Origin: Apodemus sylvaticus | Lineage: Eukaryota; Chordata; Mammalia; Rodentia; Muridae | NCBI RefSeq assembly: GCF_947179515.1 | Contig: NC_067495.1 | Coordinates: forward strand, 138,972,596 to 139,036,595 | DNA: 64,000 nucleotides | Direction of reading: 5' to 3' | Shown here: positions 36,201-48,489 of the stretch, in pieces | How the letters are laid out: each line of letters opens with the position of its first letter | Position numbering within the stretch: position 1 is the stretch's first letter | Translations under genes and position numbers: made by a program | The notes under the pieces: generated by a model | Told to the model about the DNA's origin: nothing | Seen by the model: only the letters and a program-made list of their open reading frames with translations | Database searches by the model: none

Positions 36201-37105
36201 CAGAGAAACTGATTTCCTCAGAAGGAGACTCATGATTTGGTGATACATTTGTATTTGTGTTACGTGGAATTACTCATGTGGAGTTAATATCCTACTAAAG
36301 GCATTTTATATCTATACAATATCTAGAGATGGTGTAAAGGATAAAATTCCAAATATGTAGAATATCTGGAAGAAATGTTATGAAAAACAGGAATTATGAT
36401 ATTTTCTTATGTGTAGGAATAATGTCAAGGAATTTGATATCATTAATGCAACATTGCAAATAATCAGAACTAAAACTGTAGACTTCAGAATTTATTTGTA
36501 ATATTCTTTGTATAACAGCATCTCTTTCTGTAAACATTGTAAAATAAGGTAAATTCTTGCTGTTAATAGATAGAAGTCTTAACTGATTTAGAAAGTGACT
36601 TCCTTTCCAATAGGAAATATTCTTCCTATAATAGGTTATAACTGACTTTCAAAACATCTTACATGTTTTGAAAATAATGGAAGAGTGCTTATATAACAAA
36701 GAATAAAGCCTTCTTACAAAAACTCTATTTATGCTCAACTATCTACATATACAAATCAAAAGGTTTGATATTTAAGATCTGAATTTAGCATTTACTTTTG
36801 TTATTAGATTAATTTTGTTAATAGATTAGATTAATTTTGTTAATAGATTAATTTTGTTAATAGATTAATTTTGTTAATAGATTAATTAAGAGGAATGCAG
36901 AACAAGGCAGTTATGGAGTTCTTCTTTTAGAGAATACGGCCTTATTTTCTGATAGTGAATATTCACTACTCCAAATATTTTAGTTAAGTCATCTAATGTA
37001 AACATGTTAAGATTAAGTTTCTGAAATTCTGTGCTTAAATGAATATCATTCTAGTCATAGAATTGTCTTAATCATTTCTTAAAGAATTTTCATGTATTAA
37101 AAAAT
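36201..37105. other. AT-rich sequence with one minisatellite
   Basis: Apart from the tandem array at 36806-36888 nothing was recognised. Confidence 0.5.
36806..36888. repeat. 17-bp AT-rich minisatellite
   Basis: AGATTAATTTTGTTAAT is repeated four times head to tail with a 5-bp partial unit after the first copy. The copies are essentially identical, so the array is recent or homogenised. Confidence 0.9.
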
Positions 37106-37132
37106 GAGACTTTTGCTGATGGGTCAAAAAAA

Positions 37133-37748
37133 TTCTGGCTCTTATAAATAGGGCTGTTATGAACATAGTGGAGCATGTGTCCTTATTACATGCTGGGGAA
37201 TCCTCTGGGTATATGCCCAGGAGTGGTATAGCAGGGTCCTCCAGTAGTATCATGCCCAGCTTTCCGAGGAAGCAATTAGTCATAAGATGGAAAGAACCCA
37301 GATGTCCCTCAACGCAGGAATGGATACAGAAAAATGTGGTATATAAACACAATGGAGTATTATTCAGCCATTAAAAACAATGAATTCATGAAATTCTTAG
37401 ACAAATGGATGGAACTGGAGAACATCATCCTAAGTGAGGTAACCCAGTCTCAAAAGAATACTCATGGTATGCACTCCCTAATAAGTGGATATTAGCCTAG
37501 AATCTTGGAATACCCATGACAAAATTCACACATCAAATGATGCCCAAGAAGAAGGAAGGAAAGGCCCCTGGTCCTGAAAATGCTCAGTATAGCAGTGTAG
37601 GGAAATACTAGGATAGGGAAGCAGGAAGGAGTGGATTGGGAAACAGGGGGAGAGAAGAGGGCTTATGGAACTTTTGGGGAGGGGGAAACCAGGAAAGTAG
37701 AAATCATTTGAAATGTAAATAAAGGATATAATGAATAAAAAAGAAAAA
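37133..37748 (+). mobile_element. Twin-primed L1: inverted ORF2 piece plus sense 3' end
   Basis: 37133-37271 is L1 ORF2 in minus orientation, ending where its sense-strand text reads 'cttataagagccagaa'. After about 13 bases of filler, 37285-37748 is the directly following L1 segment in plus orientation ('gatggaaagaacccagatg'), through the ORF2 stop near 37493 and a short 3'UTR to an A-rich tail. The two L1 pieces abut in L1 coordinates, the classical 5'-inversion product. A weak TSD (GAGACTTTTGCTGA at 37106-37119 and GAAACTTTTTTCTGA at 37749-37763) fits. Confidence 0.85.
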
Positions 37749-37763
37749 GAAACTTTTTTCTGA

Positions 37764-38355
37764 ATATCTAAAATATGTTTTACCTTTTTGCTGACAGTCT
37801 CTCAGTTTTCATGCTGATGTCTCTATTTTGTCTTCTCCAGTCTCCTTATCAATCATTTTGAGATAGTGAGTGTGGCACATGTCATTTCAGATTTCAAATA
37901 AAGATGTTGTGAAAATACTAATAACTGTATTTTGCCTATTGTATTATTGGAATTAAAGTAAATAAAATATATGTAAAACTTCAAAGAAAGAAATAGTCAA
38001 TAATCTCTGCTCAGTAGTGTTATAGCACTTGTATCATTTAAGTTAGTGATGTGATCAAGAACTTTCTTAAGCGTTTTGTGAGATATGAACCATGCATATG
38101 CATTTTCATATATTCATTTTTTTCAGGTGCTGCCCCAATTACCACCAAGACAGGGGTCTGTCATCACATTGATTTCTTTTTCCTTATACTATATATTTGT
38201 TTAATTCCTTGAAATTGTATGCCATAGATAAAGTTGAGAGCAAACATCTTAACTTTTTTAATTTCATTCTTCCTCCTTTGTAAACTAGGAGGAATTTTGC
38301 AGAAATTAAAACATTCACACTCACAGGTCTGGCAAAATGTTTTAAAAACATCTTT
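37764..38355. other. AT-rich sequence without recognised features
   Basis: Nothing recognised. Confidence 0.5.
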
Positions 38356-38480
38356 TTAAGATGAAATGGACAATGTTCTAGACAGATACCAGGTACCAAA
38401 GTTAAATCAGGATCAGATAAATGATCTAAACAACCCCATAACCCCTAAATAAATAGAAGCAAACAGTCATTAATAGTCTC

Positions 38481-38520
<40 letters not shown>

Positions 38521-38521
38521 A
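38481..38521. repeat. (CAA)n microsatellite in old L1 ORF2
   Basis: About 13 CAA/ACA triplets lie inside the ORF2 text of the old L1, between 'agtctcac' and 'ccctccagaaccagatggg'. Confidence 0.9.
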
Positions 38522-40077
38522 ACCCTCCAGAACCAGATGGGTTTAATGCACAATTCTATTAGATCTTCAAAAAACACTTAAAAACAACACTCTTCAAACT
38601 ATTCCACAAATCAGAAACAGACTGAACACTACCCAATTTGTTCTATGAAGCCACAATGACACTTATTCCTAGATTACATAAAGGCCAAACAAAGAAAAAG
38701 AACTTCAAAATGTTTTCCCTTATGAATATAGATTCAAAAATAATAAAATTCTTGTAAACTGAATCCAAGAACACATCGAAATGACTATGCATCATGATCA
38801 AGTAGGCTTCATCCCAGTTGTGCAAGGGAGGTTCAATTTACTGAAATCCATCAAAGTATTATACTATATAAATAAACTCAAAGAAAAAACTACATGATCA
38901 TTTCATTAGATGCTGAGAAAGCATTTGACAAAATCCAACACACCTTCATTAGTACAAGTCTTGGAAAGAACAGAAATTCATGGCCCATACCTAAACACAA
39001 TAAAAGCAATATACACCAAAACAGTAGCCAACATCAAACTAAGTAGGGAGAAACTTGAAGCAAACCCACTGAATTCGGGGACTGGACAAGGCTGCTCACT
39101 CTCTCCCTACCCATGCAATATAGTTCTCAAAGTCCTAGCCAGAGCAACCAGAGAACAAAATAGGTCAAAGAGATACAGGTTGGAAAGGAAGAAGTTAAAA
39201 TATCAGTATTTGAAAATGATATGATAGTATAAGTAAGTCACCCCAAAAATTCCACCAGAGAACTCTTAAACCTGATAAGCAACTTTAGCAAAGTAGCTGG
39301 ATATAAAATTGACTCAAACAAATCACTAGAATCTTCTACTCAAAAGATAAACAGGCTGAGAAAGAAATTAGGGAAATGACACCCTTCACAATAGTCACAA
39401 ATAATATAAAATACCTTGGTATGATTCTATCTAAGCAAGTGAAATATTTGTATGACAAGAATTTAAGTCTCTGAAGAAAAATTGAAGATCTCAGAAGATG
39501 GAAAGAACTCCCATGCTTATGGATTGGCAGGATTAGTAGAGTAAAAAAAAGCCATCTTGCAGAAAGTAATCTACAGATTCAATGCAATCCCATTCAACAT
39601 TCCCACTGATTTCTTCATAGAATTTAGAGTAATTTGCACTTTCATTTGGAATAATAAAATCCCAGGATATAGAAAACTATTCTCAACATAAAAGAACGTG
39701 GGGGGAATCACCATTTCTGACCTCAAGCTGTACTACAGAGCAATCGTGTTAAAAAACTACATGGTATTGGTACAGTGACAAGCAAGTAGATCAATGGAAA
39801 AATAGCATTTTCATCAAAGGGTGCTCGTTAAACTGGTGGTCAGCACGTAAAAGAATGCACATCGATGCATTTTTTTTTCTCCTCATAGAAAGCTCAATAT
39901 CTAGTAGATGAACTCCTCCACATAAAACCAGATACAAAACTAATAGTAGAATAAGTGGGGAAGAGTCTCAAACACATGGGCACAGGTAAAAATTTCCTGG
40001 ACAAAACACCAATGCTTTATGTTCTAAGACCAACAATAGACAAATGGGACCTCATAATATTGCAAAGCTTCTATTAG

Positions 40078-40092
40078 GAAAATGACATTGTC
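40078..40092. repeat. Target-site duplication, left copy (young L1)
   Basis: GAAAATGACATTGTC recurs exactly at 42972-42986. Both lie in the old L1 ORF2, which reads on across the insert. Confidence 0.95.
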
Positions 40093-40094
40093 CG

Positions 40095-42712
40095 GAAACT
40101 GAGGAAATCCAAAAAATCATCAGATCCTACTACAAGAGCCTATACTCAACACAACTGGAGAATCTGGAGGAAATGGACAATTTCCTTGACAGATACCAAA
40201 TACCAAAATTAAATCAGGACCAACTAGACCATCTAAACAGTCCCATAATGCCTAAAGAAATAGAAGGAGTCATAGAAAGTCTTCCAACCAAAAAAAGCAC
40301 AGGACCAGATGGCTTCAGTGCAGAATTCTACCAGACCTTCAAAGAAGAGTTAACACCAATACTCTTCAAACTATTCCACAAAATAGAAACAGAAGGAACA
40401 CTACCCAATTCCTTCTACGAAGCCACAATTACGCTGATACCAAAGCCACACAAAGATCCAACAAAGAAAGAGAACTTCAGACCAATTTCCCTTATGAACA
40501 TCGATGCAAAAATACTCAATAAAATTCTTGCCAACCGAATCCAAGAACACATCAAAACGATCATCCACCATGATCAAGTAGGCTTTATCCCAGGAATGCA
40601 GGGTTGGTTCAATATACGGAAATCCATCAATACAATCCACTACATAAACAAACTCAAAGAACAAAACCACATGGTCATTTCATTGGATGCTGAAAAAGCA
40701 TTTGACAAAATTCAGCATCCCTTCATGCTTAAAGTCTTGGAGAGAACAGGAATTCAAGGCCCATACCTAAACATAGTAAAAGCAATATACAGCAAACCGG
40801 TAGCCAGCATCAAACTAAATGGAGAGAAACTTGAAGCAATCCCACTGAAATCAGGGACCAGACAAGGCTGCCCCCTTTCTCCTTATCTTTTCAATATTGT
40901 ACTTGAGGTACTAGCTCGGGCAATTCGACAACATAAGGAGGTCAAAGGGATACAAATTGGAAAGGAAGAAGTCAAACTATCATTATTTGCAGACGACATG
41001 ATCGTCTACCTAAGTGACCCAAAGAACTCCACTAGAGAGCTCCTACAGCTGATAAACAACTTCAGCAAAGTGGCAGGTTATAAAGTCAACTCAAGCAAAT
41101 CAGTGGCCTTCCTATACTCAAAGGATAAGCAGGCTGAGAAAGAAATTAGGGAAATGACCCCCTTCACAATAGCCACAAACAGTATAAAGTATCTTGGGGT
41201 GACTCTTACCAAACATGTGAAAGATCTGTATGACAAGAACTTCAAGACTCTGAAGAAGGAAATGGAAGAAGACCTCAAAAAATGGGAAAACCTCCCATGC
41301 TCATGGATCGGCAGAATCAATATAGTTAAAATGGCCATTTTGCCTAAAGCACTATACAGATTCAATGCAATACCCATCAAAATCCCAACTCAATTCTTCA
41401 CAGAGCTAGAAAGAGCAATTATCAAATTCATCTGGAACAACAAAAAACCCAGGATAGCTAAAACTATTCTCAGCAACAAAAGGAAATCTGGGGGAATCAG
41501 TATCCCTGACCTCAAGCAATACTACAGAGCAATAGTGTTAAAAACTGCATGGTATTGGTACAGTGACAGGCAGGAGGATCAATGGAACAGGATTGAAGAT
41601 CCAGAAATGAACCCACACACCTATGGCCACTTGATCCTTGACAAAGAGGCTGAATACATCCAATGGAAAAAAGATAGCCTTTTCAACAAATGGTGCTGGT
41701 TCAACTGGAGGTCAGCATGCAGAAGAATGCGAATTGATCCATCCTTGTCTCCTTGTACTAAGCTCAAATCCAAATGGATCAAGGACCTCCACATAAAGCC
41801 AGACACTCTGAAGCTAATAGAAAAAAACTGGGGAAGACCCTTGAGGACATCGGTACAGGGAGAAAGTTTCTGAACAGAACACCAATAGCGTATGCTCTAA
41901 GAGCAAGAATTGACAAATGGGACCTCATAAAATTACAAAGTTTCTGTAAGGCAAAGGACACCATCAAGAGGACAAATCGGCAACCAACAAATTGGGAAAA
42001 GATCTTCACCAATCCTACATCAGATAGAGGGCTAATATCCAATATATATAAAGAACTCAAGAAGTTAGACTCCAGAAAACCAAACAACCCTATTAAAAAA
42101 TGGGGTACAGAGTTAAACAAAGAATTCTCACCTGAAGAACTTCGGATGGCGGAGAAGCATCTTAAAAAATGCTCAACTTCATTAGTCATTAGGGAAATGC
42201 AAATCAAAACAACCCTAAGATTTCATCTTACACCAGTCAGAATGGCTAAGATTAAAAATTCAGGAGACAGCAGGTGTTGGAGAGGGTGTGGAGAAAGAGG
42301 AACACTCCTCCACTGCTGGTGGGGTTGCAAATTGGTACAACCACTCTGGAAATCAGTCTGGCGGTTCCTCTGAAAACTGGGCACCTTTCTTCCAGAAGAT
42401 CCTGCTATACCACTCCTGGGCATATACCCAGAAGACTCCCCACCATGTAATAAGGATACATGTTCTACTATGTTCATAGCAGCCCTATTTGTAATTGCCA
42501 GATGCTGGAAAGAACCCAGGTATCCCTCAACAGAAGAGTGGATGCAAAAAATGTGGTATATCTACACAATGGAGTACTATTCAGCCATTAGAAACAATGA
42601 ATTCATGAAATTCTTAGGCAAATGGATGGAGCTAGAGAATATCATACTAAGTGAGGTAACCCAGACTCAAAAGGTGAATCATGGTATGCACTCACTAATA
42701 AGTGGATATTAA
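40095..42712 (+). pseudogene. L1 ORF2 partial: reverse transcriptase and C-terminal region, two breaks
   Basis: The frame is open from the insertion junction (40095) to a stop at 41873 (592 codons); counted from Met 40173 it is 566 residues. It covers the reverse-transcriptase domain, with SGTRQGCPLSPYLFN and the catalytic FADD at residues 272-275 of the Met-counted ORF, and the thumb-like part beyond. Break 1: the run of seven A at 41821-41827 is one short compared with the frame of related copies, so the last residues before 41873 are out of frame. The C-terminal region continues in the next frame (41774-42373; RCWRGCGERGTLLHCWWGC near its end). Break 2: TGA at 42371-42373, shared with the copy at 119-1338. 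The frame then runs on to the natural stop at 42710-42712. No activity is expected as it stands. Confidence 0.93.
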
Positions 42713-42844
42713 CCTAGAAAACTGGAATACCCAAAACATAATCCACACATCAAATGAGGTACAAGAAGAAAGGAGGAGTGGCCCCTGGTTCTGGAAAGAC
42801 TCAGTGAAACAGTATTCAGCAAAACCAGAACGGGGAAGTGGGAA

Positions 42845-42866
42845 GGGGTGGGTGGGAGGACAGGGG
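42845..42866 (+). other. Predicted G-quadruplex in L1 3'UTR
   Basis: Four G runs (4, 3, 3 and 4) with loops of 1, 1 and 6 bases in the polypurine 3'UTR of the young L1. The same arrangement is found at 224-246 in the other young copy, and a weaker version at 53320-53350. Confidence 0.6.
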
Positions 42867-42971
42867 AAGAGAAGGGGGCTTGCGGGACTTTCGGGGAGTG
42901 GGGGGGCTAGAAAAGGGGAAATCATTTGAAATGTAAATAAATTATATCGAATAATAAAAAAAAAAAAAAAA

Positions 42972-42986
42972 GAAAATGACATTGTC
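42972..42986. repeat. Target-site duplication, right copy (young L1)
   Basis: Exact partner of 40078-40092, directly after the A-tail. Confidence 0.95.
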
Positions 42987-43027
42987 AATAGGACAAAAAG
43001 GCAGCCAACAGATTGAGAAAATATCTT

Positions 43028-43827
43028 TTTGTTTTGTTTTTGTTTTTTGTTTGTTTTGTTTTGTTTTTGTTTTTTGTTTTATTTTAATTTGTTTAATATG
43101 TTTTTATTGGACATTTTCTTTATTTATATTACAAATATTAGTCCCTTTCCCAGTTTCTCCACTCCCAGAAACCCCCTATTCCATCCTCCCTCCACCTGCT
43201 TCTATGAGGGTGTTCTTCTACCTGTCCAAATCCCACCTGCTTGCTCTCAATTCCCCTACTCTGGGGCATCTATCAAGCCTTCACAGGACAAAGGACCTCT
43301 CCTCCCATTGACGCCTGACAAGGCAATTCTCTACTACATAAGCAGGTGAAGCCATGTATACTTCTTGGTTAATGGCTTAGTCCCTGGGAGTTCTGGGGGT
43401 CTGGTTGTTGATATTGTTCTTCCTATGGGGTTGCAACTACCTTTAGCTCCTTCAGTCCTTTCTCTAACTCCTCCACTGGGGACCCCACGCTCAGTCCAAT
43501 GGTTGGGTGCAAGAATCCACCTCTGTATTTTCAAAGAAGGAACACTCAGGAGGCAGTTATATTAAGCTCCTTTCAGCAATCATTTCTTGGCATCCCCAAT
43601 AGTGTTGGAGTTTGGTGACTGTATATGGGATGAATTCACAGGTGGGACAGTCTCTGGGTGACCTTTCCTTTTGTCTCTGCTCTACACTTTATCTCCATAT
43701 TTCCTACTGTGAGTATTTTGTTCCCCTTCTCAGAAGAACCGAAGCACCCACACATTGGTCTTCCTTCATCTTAAGCTTCTTTCACAGACCACATGAAGCT
43801 CAACAAGTAGAAAGAATAAAGTGTGGG
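43028..43827 (-). mobile_element. L1 (Lx-like) 3'UTR inserted in inverse orientation into old L1
   Basis: It starts with a long reversed tail of T and TTTTG units (43028-43100), then the C-rich 3'UTR ('cctattccatcctccctcc') and ends with 'cacatgaagctcaacaagt', the start of the L1 3'UTR in sense order. It is flanked by GAGAAAATATCTTT (about 43013-43026) and GGGAAAAGATCTTT (about 43828-43841), a 14-bp TSD with two differences, and the old L1 text resumes there. Confidence 0.75.
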
Positions 43828-44074
43828 AAAAGATCTTTAACAACCCTATATCGGATAGTGGACTAATATCCCATGTATACAAAGAACTCAAGAAGTTAGA
43901 CTCCAATGAATCAAACAACCCTATTAAAAATGGTCTACAGACATAAACAAAAATTCTCAACTGAGGAATATCGAATAGCCAAAAAGCACCTAAAGAAATG
44001 TTAAACGTACTTAGTTATCAGGGAAATGCAAATCAAAATGACCATGAGATTGTACCTTACACCATTCAAAATGG

Positions 44075-44076
<2 letters not shown>

Positions 44077-44120
<44 letters not shown>
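44077..44120. repeat. A44 homopolymer inside L1 ORF2
   Basis: A run of 44 A replaces the 'agatcaaaaac'-like ORF2 text found in other copies. It is not a 3' tail, since ORF2 text lies on both sides. Assembly length errors are likely in such a run. Confidence 0.9.
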
Positions 44121-44121
<1 letters not shown>

Positions 44122-44752
44122 ACCTCAGGTGACAGAAGATGCTGGCAGGGATGTGGAAAAAGAGGAACACTCCTCCATTGTTGGTGGGATTGCAAGCTGA
44201 TACAACCACTCTGGAAATCAGTCTGTCATATCCCAAGAAAATTGTACCTGAGGACCCAGCTATTGTACTCCTGGTCCTATACCCAAATGATGCTCCAACA
44301 TATAACAAGAACATGTGATCCAATATGTTCATCGTGGCCTTATTTATAATAGCCAGGAGCTGAAAATAACCCAGATGCCCTCCCTTAGTGGAATGGATAC
44401 AGAAAATGTGGTACATTTTCACAGTGGAGTACTACTCAGCTATTAAAAACAATGAATTCTTGAAATTCTTAGGCAAATGGATGGAAATAGAAAATATCTA
44501 CCTGAGTGAGGAAATTCAGTCACAAAAACCACACATATTGTATGCACTAACTGATAAGTGGATTTTAGCCCAAAAGCTCAGAATACCAAAAATAGAATTC
44601 ACAAACCACTTGAAGCTCAAGAAAAAGCAAGACCAAAGTGTGGATACTTCGGTCCTTCTTAGAAGGGGGAGGAGATACAGAGACACAGTGTGGATCAGAT
44701 AGTGAAGGAAAGGCCATCTAGACTCTGCCCTACCTGGGGATCCATCCCATAT

Positions 44753-45129
44753 ACAGGAGCCTTTTCACTTTTGCCCTGATGCCTCTTGCTTGTCTTGCTA
44801 CGGGGAAGTTTGCAGCAATAAACTTCTATTGAACCAGGAGAAGAGAATAACTCTTGCAGAAGGAAAAACTGTTACATAGGCAAATATGCATAAACTCACA
44901 TAAGTTCATCTACAGATTCATGCATGCGTTTTATGTATTTCTATTCAAACCAGTTGGACTCAGTTTACATGCATTCTCACAATTACATACTTATACATAC
45001 ACATTCATACTGATATATGCATATGGAGCAAAAAAACCAAGCACCAGTACAGAAAGAATTTACTCATTCTGGATGAAAAATGAACTCCAATCATTATTGC
45101 ATAGAGAAAGGAAATGCTTCTACCCTTTT
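44753..45129. other. Unassigned sequence with polyadenylation-like motif
   Basis: 'tgcagcaataaacttctatt' (44813-44832) resembles the end of an LTR or a transcript (AATAAA), but no family was recognised. Confidence 0.3.
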
Positions 45130-46145
45130 AATACTAAATGAATTAAACCCAATTTAGTAAGCACAAACGCTTTGTTCCTTTTAATAAAACTCAGACTGCC
45201 TTGGTATTAAGAAAGGACCTGTTCTTTCCTGTGGTAAGAAGCCTGCCTGCTCTCTGCAGCATGTTCTTTTTTCTTTCTCTCTGCATTCTGCACATTGCTC
45301 TCTTACTTGTTTATATTACCTAATAGTTTTAACTTATTATGCTCTGCATTCTCCTTCTAATCCTGCTCTCTACGCCTGCTGTCACAACAATGCTCCTATT
45401 CTCATAGCCTTTTCTCCCAATGCTATGACTACATTTCTAAGTTTTTCTTGAGTTTAGTTCTGTCTAAAAAGTGTTCTGTCTAAAAACTTCTCAGCTCAGT
45501 TCACCTGTCACAGCTCACTTCTTCTCAGCTCAGTTCTGACTCTATTCTTTGTCTTCAACACTTACACATTTTTTCAGAATACATGAACACATGTTAAAAC
45601 ATTCAACAAAAGTTCACACATACAATGAAATAATAAATTTACATAGAAGTTTGCAACAGAGTTTCTACATGCATATCCATTAGGAGTAATTATCTGGCTA
45701 CACCGCTATCATCTGTTGCAGTTCAACAGGTTCGCTAAAGGTTTAAAAACCATAACTAAGTTATTAGTGAAATTTTGTATAGATAAACCCAGTCAATATT
45801 TAATTTCTGTTCCAGCACCTATAACAAATTCTTAGTTTCCTTTATATGACCTTTGGTTAATTGTTCTACAGCCTCTTGCAATGTGCAAGATAGCCAATAA
45901 ATCACCCTATATTTTCTTTGAAAAACAATGCTTTGCAGTATGACAAATAGTTAAAGGGAAGCTACAAATAACAGAAGAGAGAGTTGACCAGTGGGACTCT
46001 ACTACCTATTATTTTCCTAAACAGGTATTCTAACTGGAACACAAATACTAAGAGACTAAGGGCAACTTGTAAGACAATGGCAGGTGAATTATCAGGCTAA
46101 AGTACCTGCTCAGGAAGAGAGTTCTGAGAATACATATGATTACTT
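45130..46145 (-). mobile_element. Possible endogenous-retrovirus (beta/ERVK-like) 3' relic
   Basis: In minus-strand sense, an amphipathic, Glu/Gln/Leu-rich short frame (near 45860-45905) reminiscent of a retroviral transmembrane-subunit segment precedes an A/G-rich stretch with repeated 'gagctgagaag' units (45480-45545) like a pre-LTR region. Many stops break any frame. No LTR ends, primer-binding site or TSD were found. This is a tentative reading; a decayed unknown repeat is the alternative. Confidence 0.25.
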
Positions 46146-47738
46146 ACCTGTTTCTGCACACATAGTTATCCAAATTCTCTAGAAGAGGGGCAAAATATTT
46201 GTATAAAGATATCCATACAACTTGATCTCCCAGGCATAAAAACGAGTGTAGCATATATAAGTAGGTGAAAGTAGAAGAAAACTAATAGAGCTCTAAATTG
46301 TGTTTGCATTTTGTAGCTTCTCATATATCATTAGAATAGGACACATTTCATGCCAATATCATAGCATGATGTATGTTTCTTTCACTCTCCTCCTCCTCTT
46401 TTTCTTCATTGTGCTACATCTTTTATTCTGTTCTTCAGTCCTTCTTTCTCACTACTGTAGAAAGTGTAGCACAATTCTTTGTAATATTTTCTTTTTTGTA
46501 ATCCTCTGGAGAATAATCTTGTCAAAATATCTTTGTTTCAAATTCCCATGTTACTTGTAACAATCACTGACTCAATTTGACTCTTGTTCATTTTATGGAT
46601 ATACTACTAGTTGTTTACTTTGTTTTGATAGACATTAGCAGTAAAATTTTAAATATTGATTACACTATCTATAATGATTATACCACACTATGTTGAATAT
46701 TTTGGATTTGATTTTGTTGCATGTACATGATCCTTTGTGTAGAAATATGTCCTGGAATGCAGTTGGTTGTAGTAGGATACTTACATGGTAGCCTCTGGTA
46801 CCATAAAACCTACAATTTAGGGCCAGTTTGAGCTCAGGATTCTCTAGGGCTATATTTGAAGTTAATGCTTTCCTCAGCAATAAGGACTTATTTTCCAGCA
46901 CTGGAGGACAAACAAGGGCAACATGAAGGCATGGGGATTCTCTTAGACAACATCTGACAAAAAATTGAATGGAAGGCTTTTATACCTGGAGTTGAGGTTT
47001 TGTTATATGGTCTTTGAATCTTAGAGAGAGCATTGACAGCTTAAATGGGACAATTTTATTTAACCTATATATGTATATGTATACATCAATGTATGTTTAT
47101 TATAAGTCTAAGTAGTTTCAGGTTGATAGTTAATAGTGTGATTTCTTATGAGATTTTCAGTCTTACTATTATTTGATTTATATCTCTCATTTTTTTGCAT
47201 TTATTTCACTATATAGTAATAAACATTTGGATTTGAGTTGGGATTTTTGTACTGCTAGATAAGCATGGCTAACTTTTTATAAAAATACAAATTGTATGAT
47301 TTAATTGTACTGTTGATGAATTTAGATAAGTATAGTATTTCACAGCCAAAGAGTAAGGTACTTCTACATGTATGCTATAAATTTGGGTTTCATAGTTTTA
47401 TTGTTGTTGTTATCCACTGTATATATTATACAAAATAATTGAAGTTACAATGACATTTTCACTCAACTCTGTCATGTTACATATATTTTGAGTGTGTGTA
47501 TGTTTTCTTGATTTCATGTGTATAAATTTTTCAACATGTAAAGAAAAACATGTTTTTTTATAGAATGGCTGACTTTTTTTAATATGATGGCTCTTAGTTC
47601 TTTCCATTTCCCTGAAAATTATAAAATGCCTTTCTTATCACTCTATCAAACAATCCATTATATATAGTATGTATGCATACGGTTGTATGCATGCACATGC
47701 ACACAAATACCCATATATGCACAAATGCATACACATAT
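46146..47738. other. AT-rich intergenic sequence, no gene recognised
   Basis: Short ORFs only; no exon, RNA gene or repeat family recognised. Confidence 0.6.
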
Positions 47739-47790
47739 GCACACACACACACACACACACGCACACACACGCGCACACACACACATACAC
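47739..47790. repeat. (CA)n microsatellite
   Basis: CA units with a few CG interruptions, at the tail side of the adjacent B3-like SINE. Confidence 0.9.
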
Positions 47791-47814
47791 ATTATGACTT
47801 ATGTGGGCTAAGCA

Positions 47815-47955
47815 GCATGTGAAGGAAAAGTGAATGGTAGCCAGAAAAGGGCAAGAGATCACCTGGATCTGGAGTTAAAGTTGGTTGGTAGATGCCACTC
47901 TGGAAAAGAAGCAAGCGATCTTAACTGCAGAGCAATCTCTTCAGTCTCAAAAGTT
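47815..47955 (-). mobile_element. B3-type SINE, diverged
   Basis: 'gatcacctggatctggagtt', 'aaagttggttggtagatgcc' and 'gcgatcttaactgcagagca' give the B3 body and tRNA-like head in reverse. Confidence 0.55.
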
Positions 47956-48489
47956 TGACCTTTTTCAATAATGTTGCCTAGGTGCTTTCAAGATCTGTTG
48001 GATTCAACTGATATTACATACAACCCTAGATCAGTTTGCTGAAAATCAATACCTTAGAAATTTTGGATGGTGCTCATATATTTGCAAGCATCATCTTCAG
48101 TTTTCAGTATTCTTTATCATATTTTTTCCAAATTCCTAACATGACTTTCCTCATACTGGAAAATATTTACTTAAATAAATATACCTGAAATTGGTACTAA
48201 AATAAATATACCAAAGTACATCCTGTATTGAAGTTAATATGATTGGCATTTTATTTTGAATTTCAGTAATTTTTAATAAAAACTTCATATAATTAGTATC
48301 TTAGATCTAGAAACTTTTCAATTTGAATATTTGAAACATTTTTTTTCCAAAGGAAAATTTTGTTCCAAATTGTCTAATGGTTTTATGTATAAGCTAGATT
48401 GATTTTTTATTCTTTTAAGGTATAAGTATATGGTTTTCTTTTCTTTTGCTTAGACTGTTTTTATGTGGCGATGAGGAAGTGTAGGCATG
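47956..48489. other. AT-rich sequence without recognised features
   Basis: Nothing recognised. Confidence 0.5.

Larger units (their letters stand above)
40093..42971 (+). mobile_element. Young 5'-truncated L1 nested in an old L1
   Basis: A 2879-bp insertion bounded by an exact 15-bp TSD. It starts inside ORF2 upstream of the reverse-transcriptase domain, carries the rest of ORF2, a G-rich 3'UTR (42713-42955) and a terminal A-tail of about 14 bases (42957-42971). It lacks promoter, ORF1 and the ORF2 endonuclease, so it is not autonomous. Residue choices in ORF2 point to rat rather than mouse. It has the same plus orientation as its host L1, so the two could be misread as one element. Confidence 0.97.
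38356..44752 (+). mobile_element. Old L1 (ORF2 to 3'UTR), split by two later insertions
   Basis: L1 ORF2 text on the plus strand occupies 38356-40092, 42987-43027 and 43828-44570, followed by part of a long 3'UTR to about 44752. The young L1 at 40093-42971 and the inverted L1 3' end at 43028-43827 interrupt it, and the L1 text resumes exactly after each. ORF2 has many stops and shifts. The 5' end is truncated within ORF2 and the 3' end lacks an A-tail. It is older than both inserts. Confidence 0.9.

Noticed and set aside
35883..36212. 109-codon plus-strand ORF
   Set aside because: It overlaps MIR-like relics and has no recognised domain; chance ORF in AT-rich DNA.
36806..36888. CRISPR-like array
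   Set aside because: The units are contiguous with no unique spacers, and the genome is mammalian.
40173..41873. 566-codon ORF as a candidate host gene
   Set aside because: It is L1 ORF2 (FADD reverse-transcriptase motif) inside a TSD-bounded insertion and is cut by a frameshift.
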